Assembly: GCF_016919405.1 (NCBI RefSeq)
Contig: NZ_CP070354.1
Coordinates: 186,001-250,000, forward strand
Direction: 5' to 3'
Length of the DNA: 64,000 bases
DNA from: Ensifer sp. PDNC004
GTDB taxonomy: Bacteria; Pseudomonadota; Alphaproteobacteria; Rhizobiales; Rhizobiaceae
The notes beneath the pieces were generated by a model, which did not search any database, had not been told where the DNA came from, and saw nothing but the letters and a program-made list of their open reading frames with translations. Shown here piece after piece: positions 37,798 to 46,803 of this stretch (position 1 is its first letter; each line of letters begins with the position of its first letter). The position numbers and the translations under genes were made by a program.

Positions 37798-39126
37798 ATG
37801 CGGCTGTCCGTTCTCCTGATCGGTCTGCTTCTCGCCTCTCCGCTCTTCGCGGCGGAGCGCGCAGTCGTGCCGGGTGCGGGCAGTCTTGCGGAAGCCATCG
37901 CCGGGGCGGAGCCCGGCGATGTGCTGACACTGACCGACGGGGCCTATCGCGGCCCCGTTACCATCGACCGCCCACTGACGATCACTGGTCCGCGCGGGGC
38001 GGTCGTTGATGGGCTCAAGCAGGGTAGCGTGGTGACGATTGCCGCGCCGGACGTCACCTTGAGAGGTTTCACCGTCACCGGTTCGGGTCGCATCAACCAG
38101 GATCTCGACGCCGGGGTCAAAATCGTTCAGGGCGCCGATCGCGCCCGTGTCGAGAAACTGCTCGTTACCGACAACATGCACGGCATCGACGTCCATGGCG
38201 GCCGCGGCGCGATTGTCTCTGAAAACGAGATCGTCGGCACGCGCAGCCCCCGCATGAACGAGCGCGGCAATGGCATCTATGTCTGGAACAGCCCGGGCAC
38301 GCTGCTTCAAGACAATGTCATTCGCTACGGTCGCGACGGCATCTTTTCCAACGCCAGCGCCGACAGCATCTATCGCCGCAACATTATGCGCGACCTGCGT
38401 TTTGCGGTACACTTCATGTACACCCGCAACACCGAGGTTTCCGACAACATCTCGATCGGAAACCATCTCGGTTTTGCGATCATGTTCTCCAATCGCGCGA
38501 AGATCCTGAACAATCTCAGCCTCGGCGACCGCGAGCACGGGCTGATGCTGAACTATGCCAACAATGCCGACGTGTCGGGCAATCTGGTGCGCGGCGGCAC
38601 GAAGAAATGCCTGTTCATCTACAACGCCCACAAGAACCTGATCTGGGGAAACCGCTTCGAGAGCTGCGGCATCGGCATTCATTTCACCGCCGGTTCGGAA
38701 AAGAATGTGCTGACAGGCAACGCCTTCATCGCCAACCGCGAGCAGGTCAAATATGTCGGCACCCGCAACATGGAATGGAGCCATGAAGGGCGGGGCAACT
38801 TCTGGTCCGACCATCCGGCCTTCGACCTCAACGGCGACGGCATTGCCGACAGTTTTTACCGCCCCAACGACCTGATGGACCAGATCCTCTGGTCGCAGCC
38901 CGCGGCAGGCCTGCTCACCGGTTCGCCGGCCGTGCAGATCGTTCGCTGGAGCCAACGGGATTTTCCCGCCACCTTGCCTGGAGGCGTTCGCGACAGCGCG
39001 CCGTTGATGCGCCCCCTGACCATCCCTGTCCCGCCCGACATCCTTGCCTACGAGGCGGAGGCCGCAGGGCGCTGGACTGAAGGAAATTACGATGACACCG
39101 ACGCTGACAATCTCCAGGCTCACTAA
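37798..39126 (+). CDS. nosD: NosD, periplasmic copper-site maturation protein
   Basis: 442 residues with a signal peptide (LLIGLLLASPLFAAE) and a right-handed parallel beta-helix of carbohydrate-binding/CASH type, seen as repeated N-rich turns such as NGIYVWNSPG, NNLSLGDREHG and NNADVSGN. NosD works with NosFY to build the CuZ cluster of NosZ. It starts 3 bases after nosZ and overlaps nosF by 35 bases. Confidence 0.94.
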   Translation: MRLSVLLIGLLLASPLFAAERAVVPGAGSLAEAIAGAEPGDVLTLTDGAYRGPVTIDRPLTITGPRGAVVDGLKQGSVVTIAAPDVTLRGFTVTGSGRINQDLDAGVKIVQGADRARVEKLLVTDNMHGIDVHGGRGAIVSENEIVGTRSPRMNERGNGIYVWNSPGTLLQDNVIRYGRDGIFSNASADSIYRRNIMRDLRFAVHFMYTRNTEVSDNISIGNHLGFAIMFSNRAKILNNLSLGDREHGLMLNYANNADVSGNLVRGGTKKCLFIYNAHKNLIWGNRFESCGIGIHFTAGSEKNVLTGNAFIANREQVKYVGTRNMEWSHEGRGNFWSDHPAFDLNGDGIADSFYRPNDLMDQILWSQPAAGLLTGSPAVQIVRWSQRDFPATLPGGVRDSAPLMRPLTIPVPPDILAYEAEAAGRWTEGNYDDTDADNLQAH

Positions 39127-39991
39127 GCGCTTCCAATCGGTGGAAGCGCTGAAGTCCGTTTCCCTTGCGCTGGAGCCGGGACGGCGCGCGGCACTGCTCG
39201 GCCATAACGGTGCCGGCAAGTCAACGATGATGAAGATCGTGCTCGGTCTCATCCCCTTCGACAGCGGCGAGGTTTTGGTTTGCGGCTCGGCGCCCGGTTC
39301 GCCCGCCGCGCGGACCCAGGTGGCATATCTGCCGGAAAATGTCGCTTTTCACCCGGCTTTGACGGGAGAGGAACAGCTTCGCCACTATCTCGCGCTGCGC
39401 GGTGAAAGCCCGGCGCTGGCCATGGAGCTTCTTGCGCGCGTCGGGCTTGGTCACGCGGCGCGGCGTCGAATCGGGACCTATTCCAAAGGCATGCGCCAGC
39501 GCGTGGGTCTGGCCCAGACGCTGATCGGCCGACCCCGTCTGCTGGTGCTGGACGAACCGACCTCGGGCCTGGATCCGGTGTCGCGACGGGACTTCTACGA
39601 CCTGCTCGACGGGTTGGCCGCAGAAGGATCCGCCATCCTGCTCTCCTCCCATGTGTTGACCGAGGTGGAGGCGCGCACGGACCGAATCCTCATCCTTTCC
39701 GGTGGGGAACTGGTGGCCGAGGGTACGCTTGCCGATCTTCGGACCCGTGCGGCCCTTCCGGTCGCCTTTTCCGTTCGCCCCGCACCGGGCCATGCGCCGG
39801 CAGTGGCCGCGACCTTTCCCGAAGGTGTGCAAGGGGAGGACGGCCTCCTGCGCCTTCGTGGTTCGCAGTCGGAAAAACTGCCGCTTCTTGCCCGTATTGC
39901 GGCGCTTGGGAGCGCCGTTGCCGATCTCGATGTCATCCCGCCCAGCCTCGAGGACATCTACAGCCACTTTAGCCGGAGGGACGGGCAATGA
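39092..39991 (+). CDS. nosF: NosF, ABC ATPase for NosZ maturation
   Basis: 299-residue ABC-type ATPase: Walker A GHNGAGKST, signature YSKGMRQRV and Walker B LLVLDEPTSGLDP. Partner of NosY; supplies the ATP-driven step in copper or sulfur delivery to NosD. The ATG at 39092 follows AAGGAAA; the start lies inside the end of nosD, indicating translational coupling. Confidence 0.95.
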   Translation: MTPTLTISRLTKRFQSVEALKSVSLALEPGRRAALLGHNGAGKSTMMKIVLGLIPFDSGEVLVCGSAPGSPAARTQVAYLPENVAFHPALTGEEQLRHYLALRGESPALAMELLARVGLGHAARRRIGTYSKGMRQRVGLAQTLIGRPRLLVLDEPTSGLDPVSRRDFYDLLDGLAAEGSAILLSSHVLTEVEARTDRILILSGGELVAEGTLADLRTRAALPVAFSVRPAPGHAPAVAATFPEGVQGEDGLLRLRGSQSEKLPLLARIAALGSAVADLDVIPPSLEDIYSHFSRRDGQ

Positions 39992-40809
39992 CGCGCATCC
40001 TTGCCACCGCCGTCAGCGAATTCCGCATCGCTTTCCGCAATCGCTGGGTCTCCATCGCCACCGGCATGATGGTGCTGTTCGCCCTGGTGCTGGCCGCCGC
40101 CGGCTCTGCCCCGACGGGCGATGTCGGCGTCGACCGGCTCTCCGTAACGGTCGCCTCGCTCACCTCGCTTGCGGTCTATCTGGTCCCGCTTTTGGCATTG
40201 CTGATGAGTTTCGATGCGGTGGCTGGCGAGGTGGAACGCGGCACGCTGCCACTGCTTCTCACCTATCCCGTCTCGCGCCTGCAGATCCTGCTCGGCAAAC
40301 TTCTGGCGCATCTCGCAAACCTCGCTCTTGCCGTGACGCTTGGCTATGGCGCCGCGGCGCTCGCAGCCGTCTGGTTCGATCCTGGAGCGACCGCAGGGCT
40401 TGGTGCACTCTGGCGGCTGATCTGGTCCTCGGTGCTGCTGGGCGCGACCTTTCTTGGCACCGGCTACGCGCTTTCGGCTTTGGCGCGAAGGCCGTCGGGG
40501 GCGGCGGGCCTGGCCATCGCGCTCTGGCTGGTGGCGGTGGTGCTCTACGATCTTGCCCTATTGGCGCTCATCGTGACGGATGGCGGCGGTGCTTTCACCA
40601 CACACGCATTGCCCGTCGCTCTGCTTGCCAACCCTGCCGATGCCTTCCGCGTCTTTAACCTCTCGGCCGCACAAGCGGTTTCTGCCGCCGGCGGACTGGG
40701 TGGCGCCGCCGGCGCGATTCCGCTTTGGCAATCGGCGGCCTCTCTTCTCGCCTGGCCACTGGCCGCCATCGCACTGGCCGCCGCAGCCTTCCGAAAGGTG
40801 ACCCCATGA
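39988..40809 (+). CDS. nosY: NosY, membrane subunit of the NosFY transporter
   Basis: 273 residues with about six membrane segments and the ABC-2 type motif FDAVAGEVERGTLPLLLTYPVSR (in parts). Forms the transmembrane part of NosFY. Overlaps nosF by 4 bases (ATGA) and nosL by 4 bases. Confidence 0.94.
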   Translation: MTRILATAVSEFRIAFRNRWVSIATGMMVLFALVLAAAGSAPTGDVGVDRLSVTVASLTSLAVYLVPLLALLMSFDAVAGEVERGTLPLLLTYPVSRLQILLGKLLAHLANLALAVTLGYGAAALAAVWFDPGATAGLGALWRLIWSSVLLGATFLGTGYALSALARRPSGAAGLAIALWLVAVVLYDLALLALIVTDGGGAFTTHALPVALLANPADAFRVFNLSAAQAVSAAGGLGGAAGAIPLWQSAASLLAWPLAAIALAAAAFRKVTP

Positions 40810-41387
40810 GGAACCGACTTCGCTTCGTCCTCGTCGCTGCCGCCCTGGTGCTGCTTTCCGCCTGCAAGGAGGACGTGGCCCAAAGCATCGTGCCGCAGGA
40901 CATGACGCCCGAGACCCTCGGCCATTACTGCCAGATGAACCTTCTGGAGCACCCCGGCCCGAAGGCGCAGATCTTTCTGGAAGGAAACCCGGCGCCGCTC
41001 TTCTTCAGTCAGGTGCGCGATGCGATCGCCTATGCGCGCGGCCCGGAGCAGATTGCGCCGATCCTCGTTATCTACGTCAACGACATGGGGGCTGCAGGGG
41101 CAAGCTGGGACCAGCCCGGTGACGGCAACTGGATCGCCGCCGACAAGGCGTTCTACGTGGTCGGTTCTGCCCGGCGAGGCGGCATGGGGGCGCCAGAAGC
41201 CGTGCCGTTCTCAAGCCGCGACGAGGCTGCGGCCTTCGTCCTTGCCGAGGGCGGCCAGGTGCTCGCGCTCGCCGATATCACCGATGCCATGGTTTTGACG
41301 CCGGTGGAGACCGGCCCGGAACCGGGCGCGGACGACGGAGACTATCTCGGCCGTCTGCGCGCATTGTCCCATCCTGCCGGAGGTTAA
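40806..41387 (+). CDS. nosL: NosL, copper chaperone lipoprotein
   Basis: 193 residues with a lipoprotein signal (LVLLSAC, lipidated Cys20) and the Cu(I)-binding motif CQM with a following Met-rich helix (YCQMNLLEHPGPK). NosL delivers copper to apo-NosZ in the periplasm. ATGA overlap with nosY; nosX starts 4 bases after the stop. Confidence 0.94.
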   Translation: MRNRLRFVLVAAALVLLSACKEDVAQSIVPQDMTPETLGHYCQMNLLEHPGPKAQIFLEGNPAPLFFSQVRDAIAYARGPEQIAPILVIYVNDMGAAGASWDQPGDGNWIAADKAFYVVGSARRGGMGAPEAVPFSSRDEAAAFVLAEGGQVLALADITDAMVLTPVETGPEPGADDGDYLGRLRALSHPAGG

Positions 41388-41391
41388 CCCC

Positions 41392-42303
41392 ATGCTTGTG
41401 ACCCGACGCCGCCTGATTGCAATTTCTGCAGTTCTCGCAGCAGCGCCCGCCATCGCCCGTGCCAACGCGGCAACCCGCTTCTGGACAGGTCAGGCGCTTG
41501 GCGCGCGTGCCTCGATCCGCATCGAGCATCCAGAGGCAGAGGCCATTGTCGCCAGGGTCATGGCCGAGATCGACCGCCTGGAAAACGTCTTCAGCCTCTA
41601 CCGTGCGAACAGTGCGCTTTGTCGACTGAACCGCGACGGTTATCTTCAAGATCCGCCATTCGAGCTTTTGGGATGTCTGTCACTGGCCGACGCAGTCCAC
41701 CTGGCAAGCGGCGGGCGCTTCGATCCGACGGTGCAGCCGCTCTGGACGCTCTGGGCTCAATCGGCTGCAAACGGCACGCGACCCGACCCGGCGGACGTCG
41801 ATCGCGTGCGTGGCAACGTTGGCTGGGGCAAGGTCACGCTTGATGCAGCAGCAATCACGCTGCATCCGGGCATGGCGCTGACGTTGAACGGCATCGGGCA
41901 GGGGTATGTTGCCGACCGTGTGGCAGCAATGCTTGAAGCTGAGGGACTGACGGACATTCTGATCGATACCGGCGAGTTCCGTGCGCTCGGGGGGCAACCG
42001 GGCGGCGACGGATGGCCGGTCCGACTGGAATCGGGCGAGCGCCTGCCTCTGCGCCAGCGGGCGGTCGCGACCTCCGCCCCTCTCGGCACGACCTTCGATC
42101 AGGCAGCCAGAGACGGACATATCCTCGACCCCATGACCGGAATGCCCGCGCCGGCAAACTGGCGCTCTGTCTCGGTCTCGGCACCATCCGCCGCCATCGC
42201 CGACGCACTGGCGACGGCCGCATGCCTGATGCCGGATGCCGGATCGATCCTTGCGATGAACGCGCGTTTTGAAGGCGCCCGCCTGGAAGCGGCGTCCGTT
42301 TAA
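41392..42303 (+). CDS. nosX: NosX, ApbE-type FAD:protein FMN transferase
   Basis: 303 residues. Twin-arginine-like signal (VTRRRLIAISAVLAAAPA) and the ApbE fold: NGIGQGYVADRVA, LIDTGEFRALG, ATSAPLGTTFD and HILDPMTGMPA. It attaches FMN covalently to the periplasmic domain of NosR. Last gene of the nos operon. The typical G-E motif of ApbE (here DTGEF) is intact. Confidence 0.94.
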   Translation: MLVTRRRLIAISAVLAAAPAIARANAATRFWTGQALGARASIRIEHPEAEAIVARVMAEIDRLENVFSLYRANSALCRLNRDGYLQDPPFELLGCLSLADAVHLASGGRFDPTVQPLWTLWAQSAANGTRPDPADVDRVRGNVGWGKVTLDAAAITLHPGMALTLNGIGQGYVADRVAAMLEAEGLTDILIDTGEFRALGGQPGGDGWPVRLESGERLPLRQRAVATSAPLGTTFDQAARDGHILDPMTGMPAPANWRSVSVSAPSAAIADALATAACLMPDAGSILAMNARFEGARLEAASV

Positions 42304-42427
42304 GGGGCGACCAAGGAACGTCGTCGGGGGGCTCGGCCCCGATCGGCGGAAGCAAGGCGGCGGCTGCCGTAGCGACGATGGCCTTGGTGTTCTTCCGGCG
42401 TTCGGCCGAACGGGTAGTCCCAGCGGA

Positions 42428-42694
42428 CTACCTCGCCTCGACTGGTCCAGTTCCCCGCCCATCGAGGAGCCAGGCGATGTTGACCTGCAGGATACCGGCC
42501 ATCATGTCGAGGCGGTTGGCCCTCGGCTCGGCGCGGTCGTTTTCCCAGCTGATCCAGGTCTCCTCGGTAACACCCGCGATCGCGGATATCTGTTCGATCG
42601 AAAGGTTGATTGCATCGCGGGCAAGCGAAATGCGGCCGCCGATCGTGTCGTCTGTGGCGTCCGCGGTGGCGCGGGGTGCAAGCATGTCGTTCAT
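42428..42694 (-). CDS. Small XRE-family helix-turn-helix protein
   Basis: 88 residues with a Cro/CI-type helix-turn-helix over about residues 20-75: GRISLARDAINLSIEQISAIAG, then EETWISWENDRAEPRANRL (quoted in parts). No second domain. It lies convergent with nosX and downstream of a betaine-type transporter. The target is unknown. ATG at 42694 with AGAAGGA about 12 bases upstream. Confidence 0.8.
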   Translation of the reverse strand: MNDMLAPRATADATDDTIGGRISLARDAINLSIEQISAIAGVTEETWISWENDRAEPRANRLDMMAGILQVNIAWLLDGRGTGPVEAR

Positions 42695-42722
42695 GATGTC
42701 GATGATCCTTCTGTCGGGAGGA

Positions 42723-42747
42723 ACGCCCGCAACGAGAGCGCGGGCGT
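42723..42747. repeat. Hairpin upstream of the XRE gene
   Basis: Perfect eight-base arms ACGCCCGC and GCGGGCGT with a nine-base loop, 28 bases before the XRE start codon. It may end the upstream transporter transcript or be an operator of the XRE protein. Confidence 0.4.
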
Positions 42748-42811
42748 CGGTCGGACTAAGGCCCGTCGCGTGAAAAATGGTTCACATTCCAGGCTTTAAG
42801 CCCTTGTTTTT

Positions 42812-42860
42812 ATGCATGTCGTTGCCGCAAAACCGCTGTGCATTTTCGCGCGACATGCAT
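42812..42860. repeat. Rhizobial-type intergenic palindromic repeat (ATGCATGTCG family)
   Basis: Perfect ten-base outer arms ATGCATGTCG (42812-42821) and CGACATGCAT (42851-42860), with an inner CGCAAAA / TTTTCGCG pair. This pattern is, as I recall, repeated many times in Rhizobiaceae genomes in 3' intergenic positions. It lies 12 bases beyond the stop of the betaine-binding-protein gene and could act as its 3' end signal. Confidence 0.7.
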
Positions 42861-42872
42861 TGGCGGCCAAGC

Positions 42873-43748
42873 TCAGCCATCGTCCTTGGCGAGCCAGGCT
42901 TTGATCTGGTCCGGATGATCCGCAATGTACTTGTCGACTGCCTTTTCGTAGGAGGTCTGCTGGGCGTTGAACATCGCGGCTTCGAGATCGCCGATCGGCA
43001 GCTTCATGCGCGACAGCAGGCCTGAAACTTCAGGGTTGTCCTTCTCGATGTCCTTGCGTGCCAGCACGTCCACCCGTTCGGCCTTGCCGAGTGCGTTCTT
43101 CGGATCCGCGATATAGCGAAGCTCGTACTTGCCGAACATCCAATGCGGGCTCCAGGCCGTGGCGACAAACCAATCCTTCTTGCGCATCGCCCGGTCAACC
43201 GTCGTCAGCATGCCGGCCTCACTGGAGATCTGCAGCTTGTATCCGTCCAGCGCGTAGTCCTTGACTGCCTGCTCGGACAGGCGTGTAAGGCCCGCGCCGG
43301 GATCGATGCCCTCGATCCGGCCCTTGAGCTTCTCCTTCACGTCGTCCTTCTTCAGGTCGTCGATCGAGGCGATGGCGTCTTCGGGAATGTATTTCGGCAC
43401 CACCCAGCCGAGCCTGGCACCGTCGTAAACGGTCCCAAGCGTCGTTACCTTGTCCTTCACCTTGGCGAAGTAGTCGGCGTGGGTTTCCGGCAGCCAAGCC
43501 ATCATCATGGCATCGAGGTCGCCGCGACCGACACCCTGGTAAAGCGGCGCGATGTCCGTCTGGACCAGTTCGACCTCCTGGCCGAGTTCGTCCTTGATCA
43601 GTTTTGCGGCGAGCTTGGTGACGAACTCGGCGTCCGACCAGGCGGCCCAGCCGATCCTGACAGGTGGCTTTTCTTCTGCGGCAGCCGCGCCGAACGTACC
43701 GGCGGCGATGCCGGCCGCAAGGCTGATGGTTGCAAGGGTCTTGAACAT
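42873..43748 (-). CDS. Betaine/choline-type ABC transporter substrate-binding protein (OpuAC family)
   Basis: 291-residue precursor; signal peptide ends about FGAAAAEEK. OpuAC/ProX-type motifs: VRIGWAAWSDAEFVTKLAA in parts, VGRGDLDAMMMAWLPETHADY, GLTRLSEQAVKDY, and WSPHWMFGKYELRY, whose aromatic residues form the cage for trimethylammonium ligands. Ligand could be glycine betaine, proline betaine or choline. Third gene of a minus-strand ATPase-permease-binding-protein operon. Confidence 0.92.
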   Translation of the reverse strand: MFKTLATISLAAGIAAGTFGAAAAEEKPPVRIGWAAWSDAEFVTKLAAKLIKDELGQEVELVQTDIAPLYQGVGRGDLDAMMMAWLPETHADYFAKVKDKVTTLGTVYDGARLGWVVPKYIPEDAIASIDDLKKDDVKEKLKGRIEGIDPGAGLTRLSEQAVKDYALDGYKLQISSEAGMLTTVDRAMRKKDWFVATAWSPHWMFGKYELRYIADPKNALGKAERVDVLARKDIEKDNPEVSGLLSRMKLPIGDLEAAMFNAQQTSYEKAVDKYIADHPDQIKAWLAKDDG

Positions 43749-43819
43749 GGGTGCTCCTTTCACGAAGGTTTGCAGTCGGCAACGCGAACGCCGCCAGATG
43801 GATAGGAAAGTCCGCGGCG

Positions 43820-44704
43820 TCAGGCCGTGACGGGGGAGGTCTGAGGTTGTTCCTGTCGCCGGCGGAACAGGACGCGCCATGGGCTGGCGCGCTCCTTGCC
43901 TAAGCTCTGGGTGATCCGGTCGAGAATGACGGCGAGAATGACGACGGCGAGACCGCCTTCGAAACCGGTTCCGACGTCGAGACGCTGGATCCCGGTCAGG
44001 ACCGTGTTGCCAATGCCACCCGCACCGATCATCGAGGCGATCACCACCATGGAGAGCGAAAGCATGATCGTCTGGTTGATGCCCGCCATGATCGAAGGCA
44101 TGGCGTTGGGCAGTTGTACCTTTACCAGCAGCTGCCAGGCGGTGCAGCCGAAGGCGTTGCCGGCCTCGATGAACTCCACATGCACCTGACGGATGCCGAG
44201 ATTGGTGAGCCGCACGACCGGCGGCATCGAGAAGATAACCGTCGCGATCGTCCCGGGCACGGCGCCAAGGCCGAAGAACATCGCCGCCGGGATGAGATAG
44301 ACGAAGGCCGGCATCGTTTGCATGAGGTCGAGCATGGGTCGTACGGCTGCCGCGACGCGATCGCTGCGCGCCATGGCGATGCCGAGCGGCAGGCCGATGA
44401 GCATGGCGACGAGCGTTGATGCGATAACCAGCGACAGCGTTTCCATCATTGCGGACCAAAGGCCCATGTGTTCGACCAGCAGCAGGGAAAGGGCGGTAAA
44501 GACCGCAAAGCCGAAGCCGACCCGCCACAGCGACAAGAGCACGAAGATCGTGAGCCCGAGGGCCAAGGGGGCGGCGAGAAGTGCGGCCTGGATGCTGTTG
44601 GTCACGGTGCCGATGGCGGCGGCGATCAGATCGAGCAGCGGTGCGAAATTGTCGAGGATGTAGTTGACGGCGCTGTCGACGCCGTCACCGATATCGAAAG
44701 TCAT
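43820..44704 (-). CDS. Betaine/proline-type ABC transporter permease (ProW family)
   Basis: 294 residues, about six membrane segments, with the EAA-loop region EAGNAFGCTAWQLLVKVQLPNAMPSIMAGINQ (in parts) and MQTMPAFVYLIPA of ProW/OpuAB permeases. ATG at 44704. Lies between the ATPase and binding-protein genes with gaps of 23 and 71 bases. Confidence 0.92.
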   Translation of the reverse strand: MTFDIGDGVDSAVNYILDNFAPLLDLIAAAIGTVTNSIQAALLAAPLALGLTIFVLLSLWRVGFGFAVFTALSLLLVEHMGLWSAMMETLSLVIASTLVAMLIGLPLGIAMARSDRVAAAVRPMLDLMQTMPAFVYLIPAAMFFGLGAVPGTIATVIFSMPPVVRLTNLGIRQVHVEFIEAGNAFGCTAWQLLVKVQLPNAMPSIMAGINQTIMLSLSMVVIASMIGAGGIGNTVLTGIQRLDVGTGFEGGLAVVILAVILDRITQSLGKERASPWRVLFRRRQEQPQTSPVTA

Positions 44705-44727
44705 GGATTGTCTCCGAAAGGGCTGGA

Positions 44728-45960
44728 TCAGGCGGTGCGATCGAGCGTTTCGAGCAGCGCGGATTTGCTGATCGAGCCGAGGTAGCGGTTGGCTTCGTCG
44801 ATGACGGGCATGGGGAAGGGGCTTGCAGCCACCTTGCCGAGCACGTTGGACAAGCTTTCCGACGCGGGGATCGGCTCGATATCCGGCAGGAAGGCGCGCC
44901 GGTAGGGATCGGCGGCGCCGTCTCGGGCGGTCGCGATCAACGAGGACCGGCTGATCATGCCGTGATAGGTCTTGTCGCGGCCGAGAATGATGGCGACCTC
45001 GCGATCGTAGTGTTCCATGCGCTCAAGGGCAGCTGCGGCCGAAACACCCTGTCGCTCGATGATCGTCACCTGCGTCTTGCGGGCGACGTCGCCGGCGCGG
45101 AACACCTGCGAGACATCGACATTGCGGAAGAAAGACCGCACATAGTCGTTGGCGGGCTTCAACACGATCTCGTCCGGGGTGCCCACCTGCACGACCTCAC
45201 CATTTTGCATGATGCAGATGCGGTCGCCGATCCGCATGGCTTCGTCGAGATCGTGGCTGACGAAGACGATGGTCCGACTGTGTTCAGCCTGAAGGCGAAC
45301 GAGTTCGTCCTGCATCTCGGTGCGGATCAGCGGGTCAAGCGCGGAAAAAGCCTCGTCCATGAGCAGTACCGAAGGCTCGGCGGCGAGCGCTCGCGCCAGG
45401 CCGACGCGCTGCTTCATGCCGCCGGAGAGCTGGTCGGGGCGGCTGTCGTCGTAACCTTCCAGCCCGACAGCGTGCAGAGCCGTTCGGGCGCGCGCCTTGC
45501 GCTCGGCCTCGCCGACGCCGGCGACCTCGAGGCCGAAGGCCGCGTTGTCGATAACGCTGCGGTTCGGCAGCAGCGCGAAGGACTGGAAGACCATGCTGAT
45601 GTCGCGGCGGCGCAAGGCGATCAGTTCGCTGCGCGGCAAGCGCGCCACGTCTTTGCCGTCGATCTCGATGGAGCCGGAGGTCGGTTCGATCAGGCGGTTG
45701 AGGAGGCGCAGCATCGTCGATTTGCCGGAACCCGAAAGTCCCATGATGACGAAGATCTCGCCGGCGCGAATGTCGAAGGTCGCGTTGTTGACGCCGATGG
45801 TGCAGCCTGTCTCGGCGTGGATCTCCGCTTTGGTGCTACCCGCCTTAAGCAGGCTCAGCGCCTCGTCCGGCCGCTCGCCAAAAACCTTGAAAACGTTCTT
45901 GATACTGATCTTGACCGGTTGCTCGTCGGCCGAGCGGTCGCTCTCAGTTTGAAGTGCCAT
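44728..45960 (-). CDS. Betaine/proline-type ABC transporter ATPase with C-terminal CBS domains (ProV family)
   Basis: 410 residues. ATPase core with Walker A GLSGSGKST, signature LSGGMKQRV and Walker B VLLMDEAFSALDP (DEA is typical of ProV/OpuAA), followed by about 120 residues of CBS-like domain (QVTIIERQGVSAAAALERM and FPMPVIDEANRYLGSISKSAL in parts) that senses ionic strength in homologues. ATG at 45960 begins MALQTESDRS. First gene of the operon. Confidence 0.92.
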   Translation of the reverse strand: MALQTESDRSADEQPVKISIKNVFKVFGERPDEALSLLKAGSTKAEIHAETGCTIGVNNATFDIRAGEIFVIMGLSGSGKSTMLRLLNRLIEPTSGSIEIDGKDVARLPRSELIALRRRDISMVFQSFALLPNRSVIDNAAFGLEVAGVGEAERKARARTALHAVGLEGYDDSRPDQLSGGMKQRVGLARALAAEPSVLLMDEAFSALDPLIRTEMQDELVRLQAEHSRTIVFVSHDLDEAMRIGDRICIMQNGEVVQVGTPDEIVLKPANDYVRSFFRNVDVSQVFRAGDVARKTQVTIIERQGVSAAAALERMEHYDREVAIILGRDKTYHGMISRSSLIATARDGAADPYRRAFLPDIEPIPASESLSNVLGKVAASPFPMPVIDEANRYLGSISKSALLETLDRTA

Positions 45961-46234
45961 ATGTTCTGGGCCCCGGCTCCGGAAGCGGGGCACTCTCCTT
46001 CGTGTTTGAAAGGCTGATGAAACGATCAGCGAAACGGAAAAGCGCCCGACCAGAAAGGCCTGCGCAAACACGACATCATGTCGCAATCAGATTGTCTTTT
46101 GGCACGCCTATACAGAAATGTCCACATTGGGAGAATAGAAAGCTAAGTTTTGGCGATTATTATCGCTGAAAATGGAATGCTTTCGCGCTCCTGAAGGCGA
46201 TCGTCAGCGGCGGATGTGCAGGGCGCCTCGGCGA

Positions 46235-46264
46235 CGAAAAACGCGTTCGCCGGAGAAGCGAACG
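46235..46264 (-). terminator. Rho-independent terminator of the PRC-barrel gene
   Basis: Perfect nine-base arms CGCGTTCGC and GCGAACGCG around a seven-base loop, followed on the minus strand by TTTTTCGTC; 18 bases after the stop codon. Confidence 0.88.
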
Positions 46265-46281
46265 CGCGCGGCAGCCGGTCT

Positions 46282-46725
46282 TTATTTCTTCAGCTTGCCG
46301 TAATCGAACTTGGGTGCCTTGGAGAGGTCATCCTTGTTGGTATCGACATAGGCCTTCCAAGTGCCGTTGTCGTTGGCAAGGGCAAGTGACGCCGGGTCGA
46401 TGACGACATAGCTCTCGCCCAGGCCGAGGAAACCGCCGACGCTTGCGACGATGCCGATGACGGACTTGCCGTCGCCGATGACGACGTCGGAGATCTCGCC
46501 GATCGTCTCGTCCTGCTTGTTGTAGATATCGACGCCGATGAGCTGCGAATTGACGATATCGGTGTCTTTGATTTCCACAAATTTCAGCGGCATCGTTGCG
46601 GCGGTGCCCATCGTGATGCCGGGGCCGACCAGCATCGCATCTGCGCCGTTTGCTGCGGGTTCTTGCGCGAAGGCGGCGCTGGAAACGAGGGCAAGGGAAA
46701 GCGCGGCGGCGGTCACATAATTCAT
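46282..46725 (-). CDS. Secreted PRC-barrel domain protein
   Basis: 147-residue precursor. Signal peptide ends about SSAAFAQEP; the mature part contains a PRC-barrel (about residues 60-125: SQLIGVDIYNKQDETIGEISDVVI and GLGESYVVIDPASLAL in parts). PRC-barrel proteins are widespread in alphaproteobacteria, often stress-induced; the molecular role is not settled. The ATG at 46725 follows AGGAGAT; the longer frame to 46794 would overlap the promoter. Single-gene unit. Confidence 0.88.
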   Translation of the reverse strand: MNYVTAAALSLALVSSAAFAQEPAANGADAMLVGPGITMGTAATMPLKFVEIKDTDIVNSQLIGVDIYNKQDETIGEISDVVIGDGKSVIGIVASVGGFLGLGESYVVIDPASLALANDNGTWKAYVDTNKDDLSKAPKFDYGKLKK

Positions 46726-46777
46726 GCATATCTCCTGTTCAGTCTCACCACCGACCGGCACGGTCGTGGCGGCTTCT

Positions 46778-46803
46778 AAACGGAGCTTGCTCAAAAAAGT
46801 TCC
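46778..46803 (-). promoter_or_regulatory. EcfG/RpoE2-type general stress promoter of the PRC-barrel gene
   Basis: On the minus strand GGAAC (46799-46803), a 16-base spacer and CGTTT (46778-46782), matching the alphaproteobacterial EcfG consensus GGAAC-N16/17-CGTT. The leader to the start codon would be about 45-50 bases. Confidence 0.75.

Noticed and set aside
35890..39252. Very long open frame on the minus strand across nosZ and nosD
   Set aside because: It is antisense to well-conserved nos genes, has no family features, is rich in His/Val/Gly/Arg as expected from reverse reading of GC-rich codons, and has no ribosome site. The same applies to the minus frame over nosR (33605-35851).
42328..42340. 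GGGGC/GCCCC hairpin after nosX as a terminator
   Set aside because: Only a five-base stem with a three-base loop and no T run; too weak to annotate.
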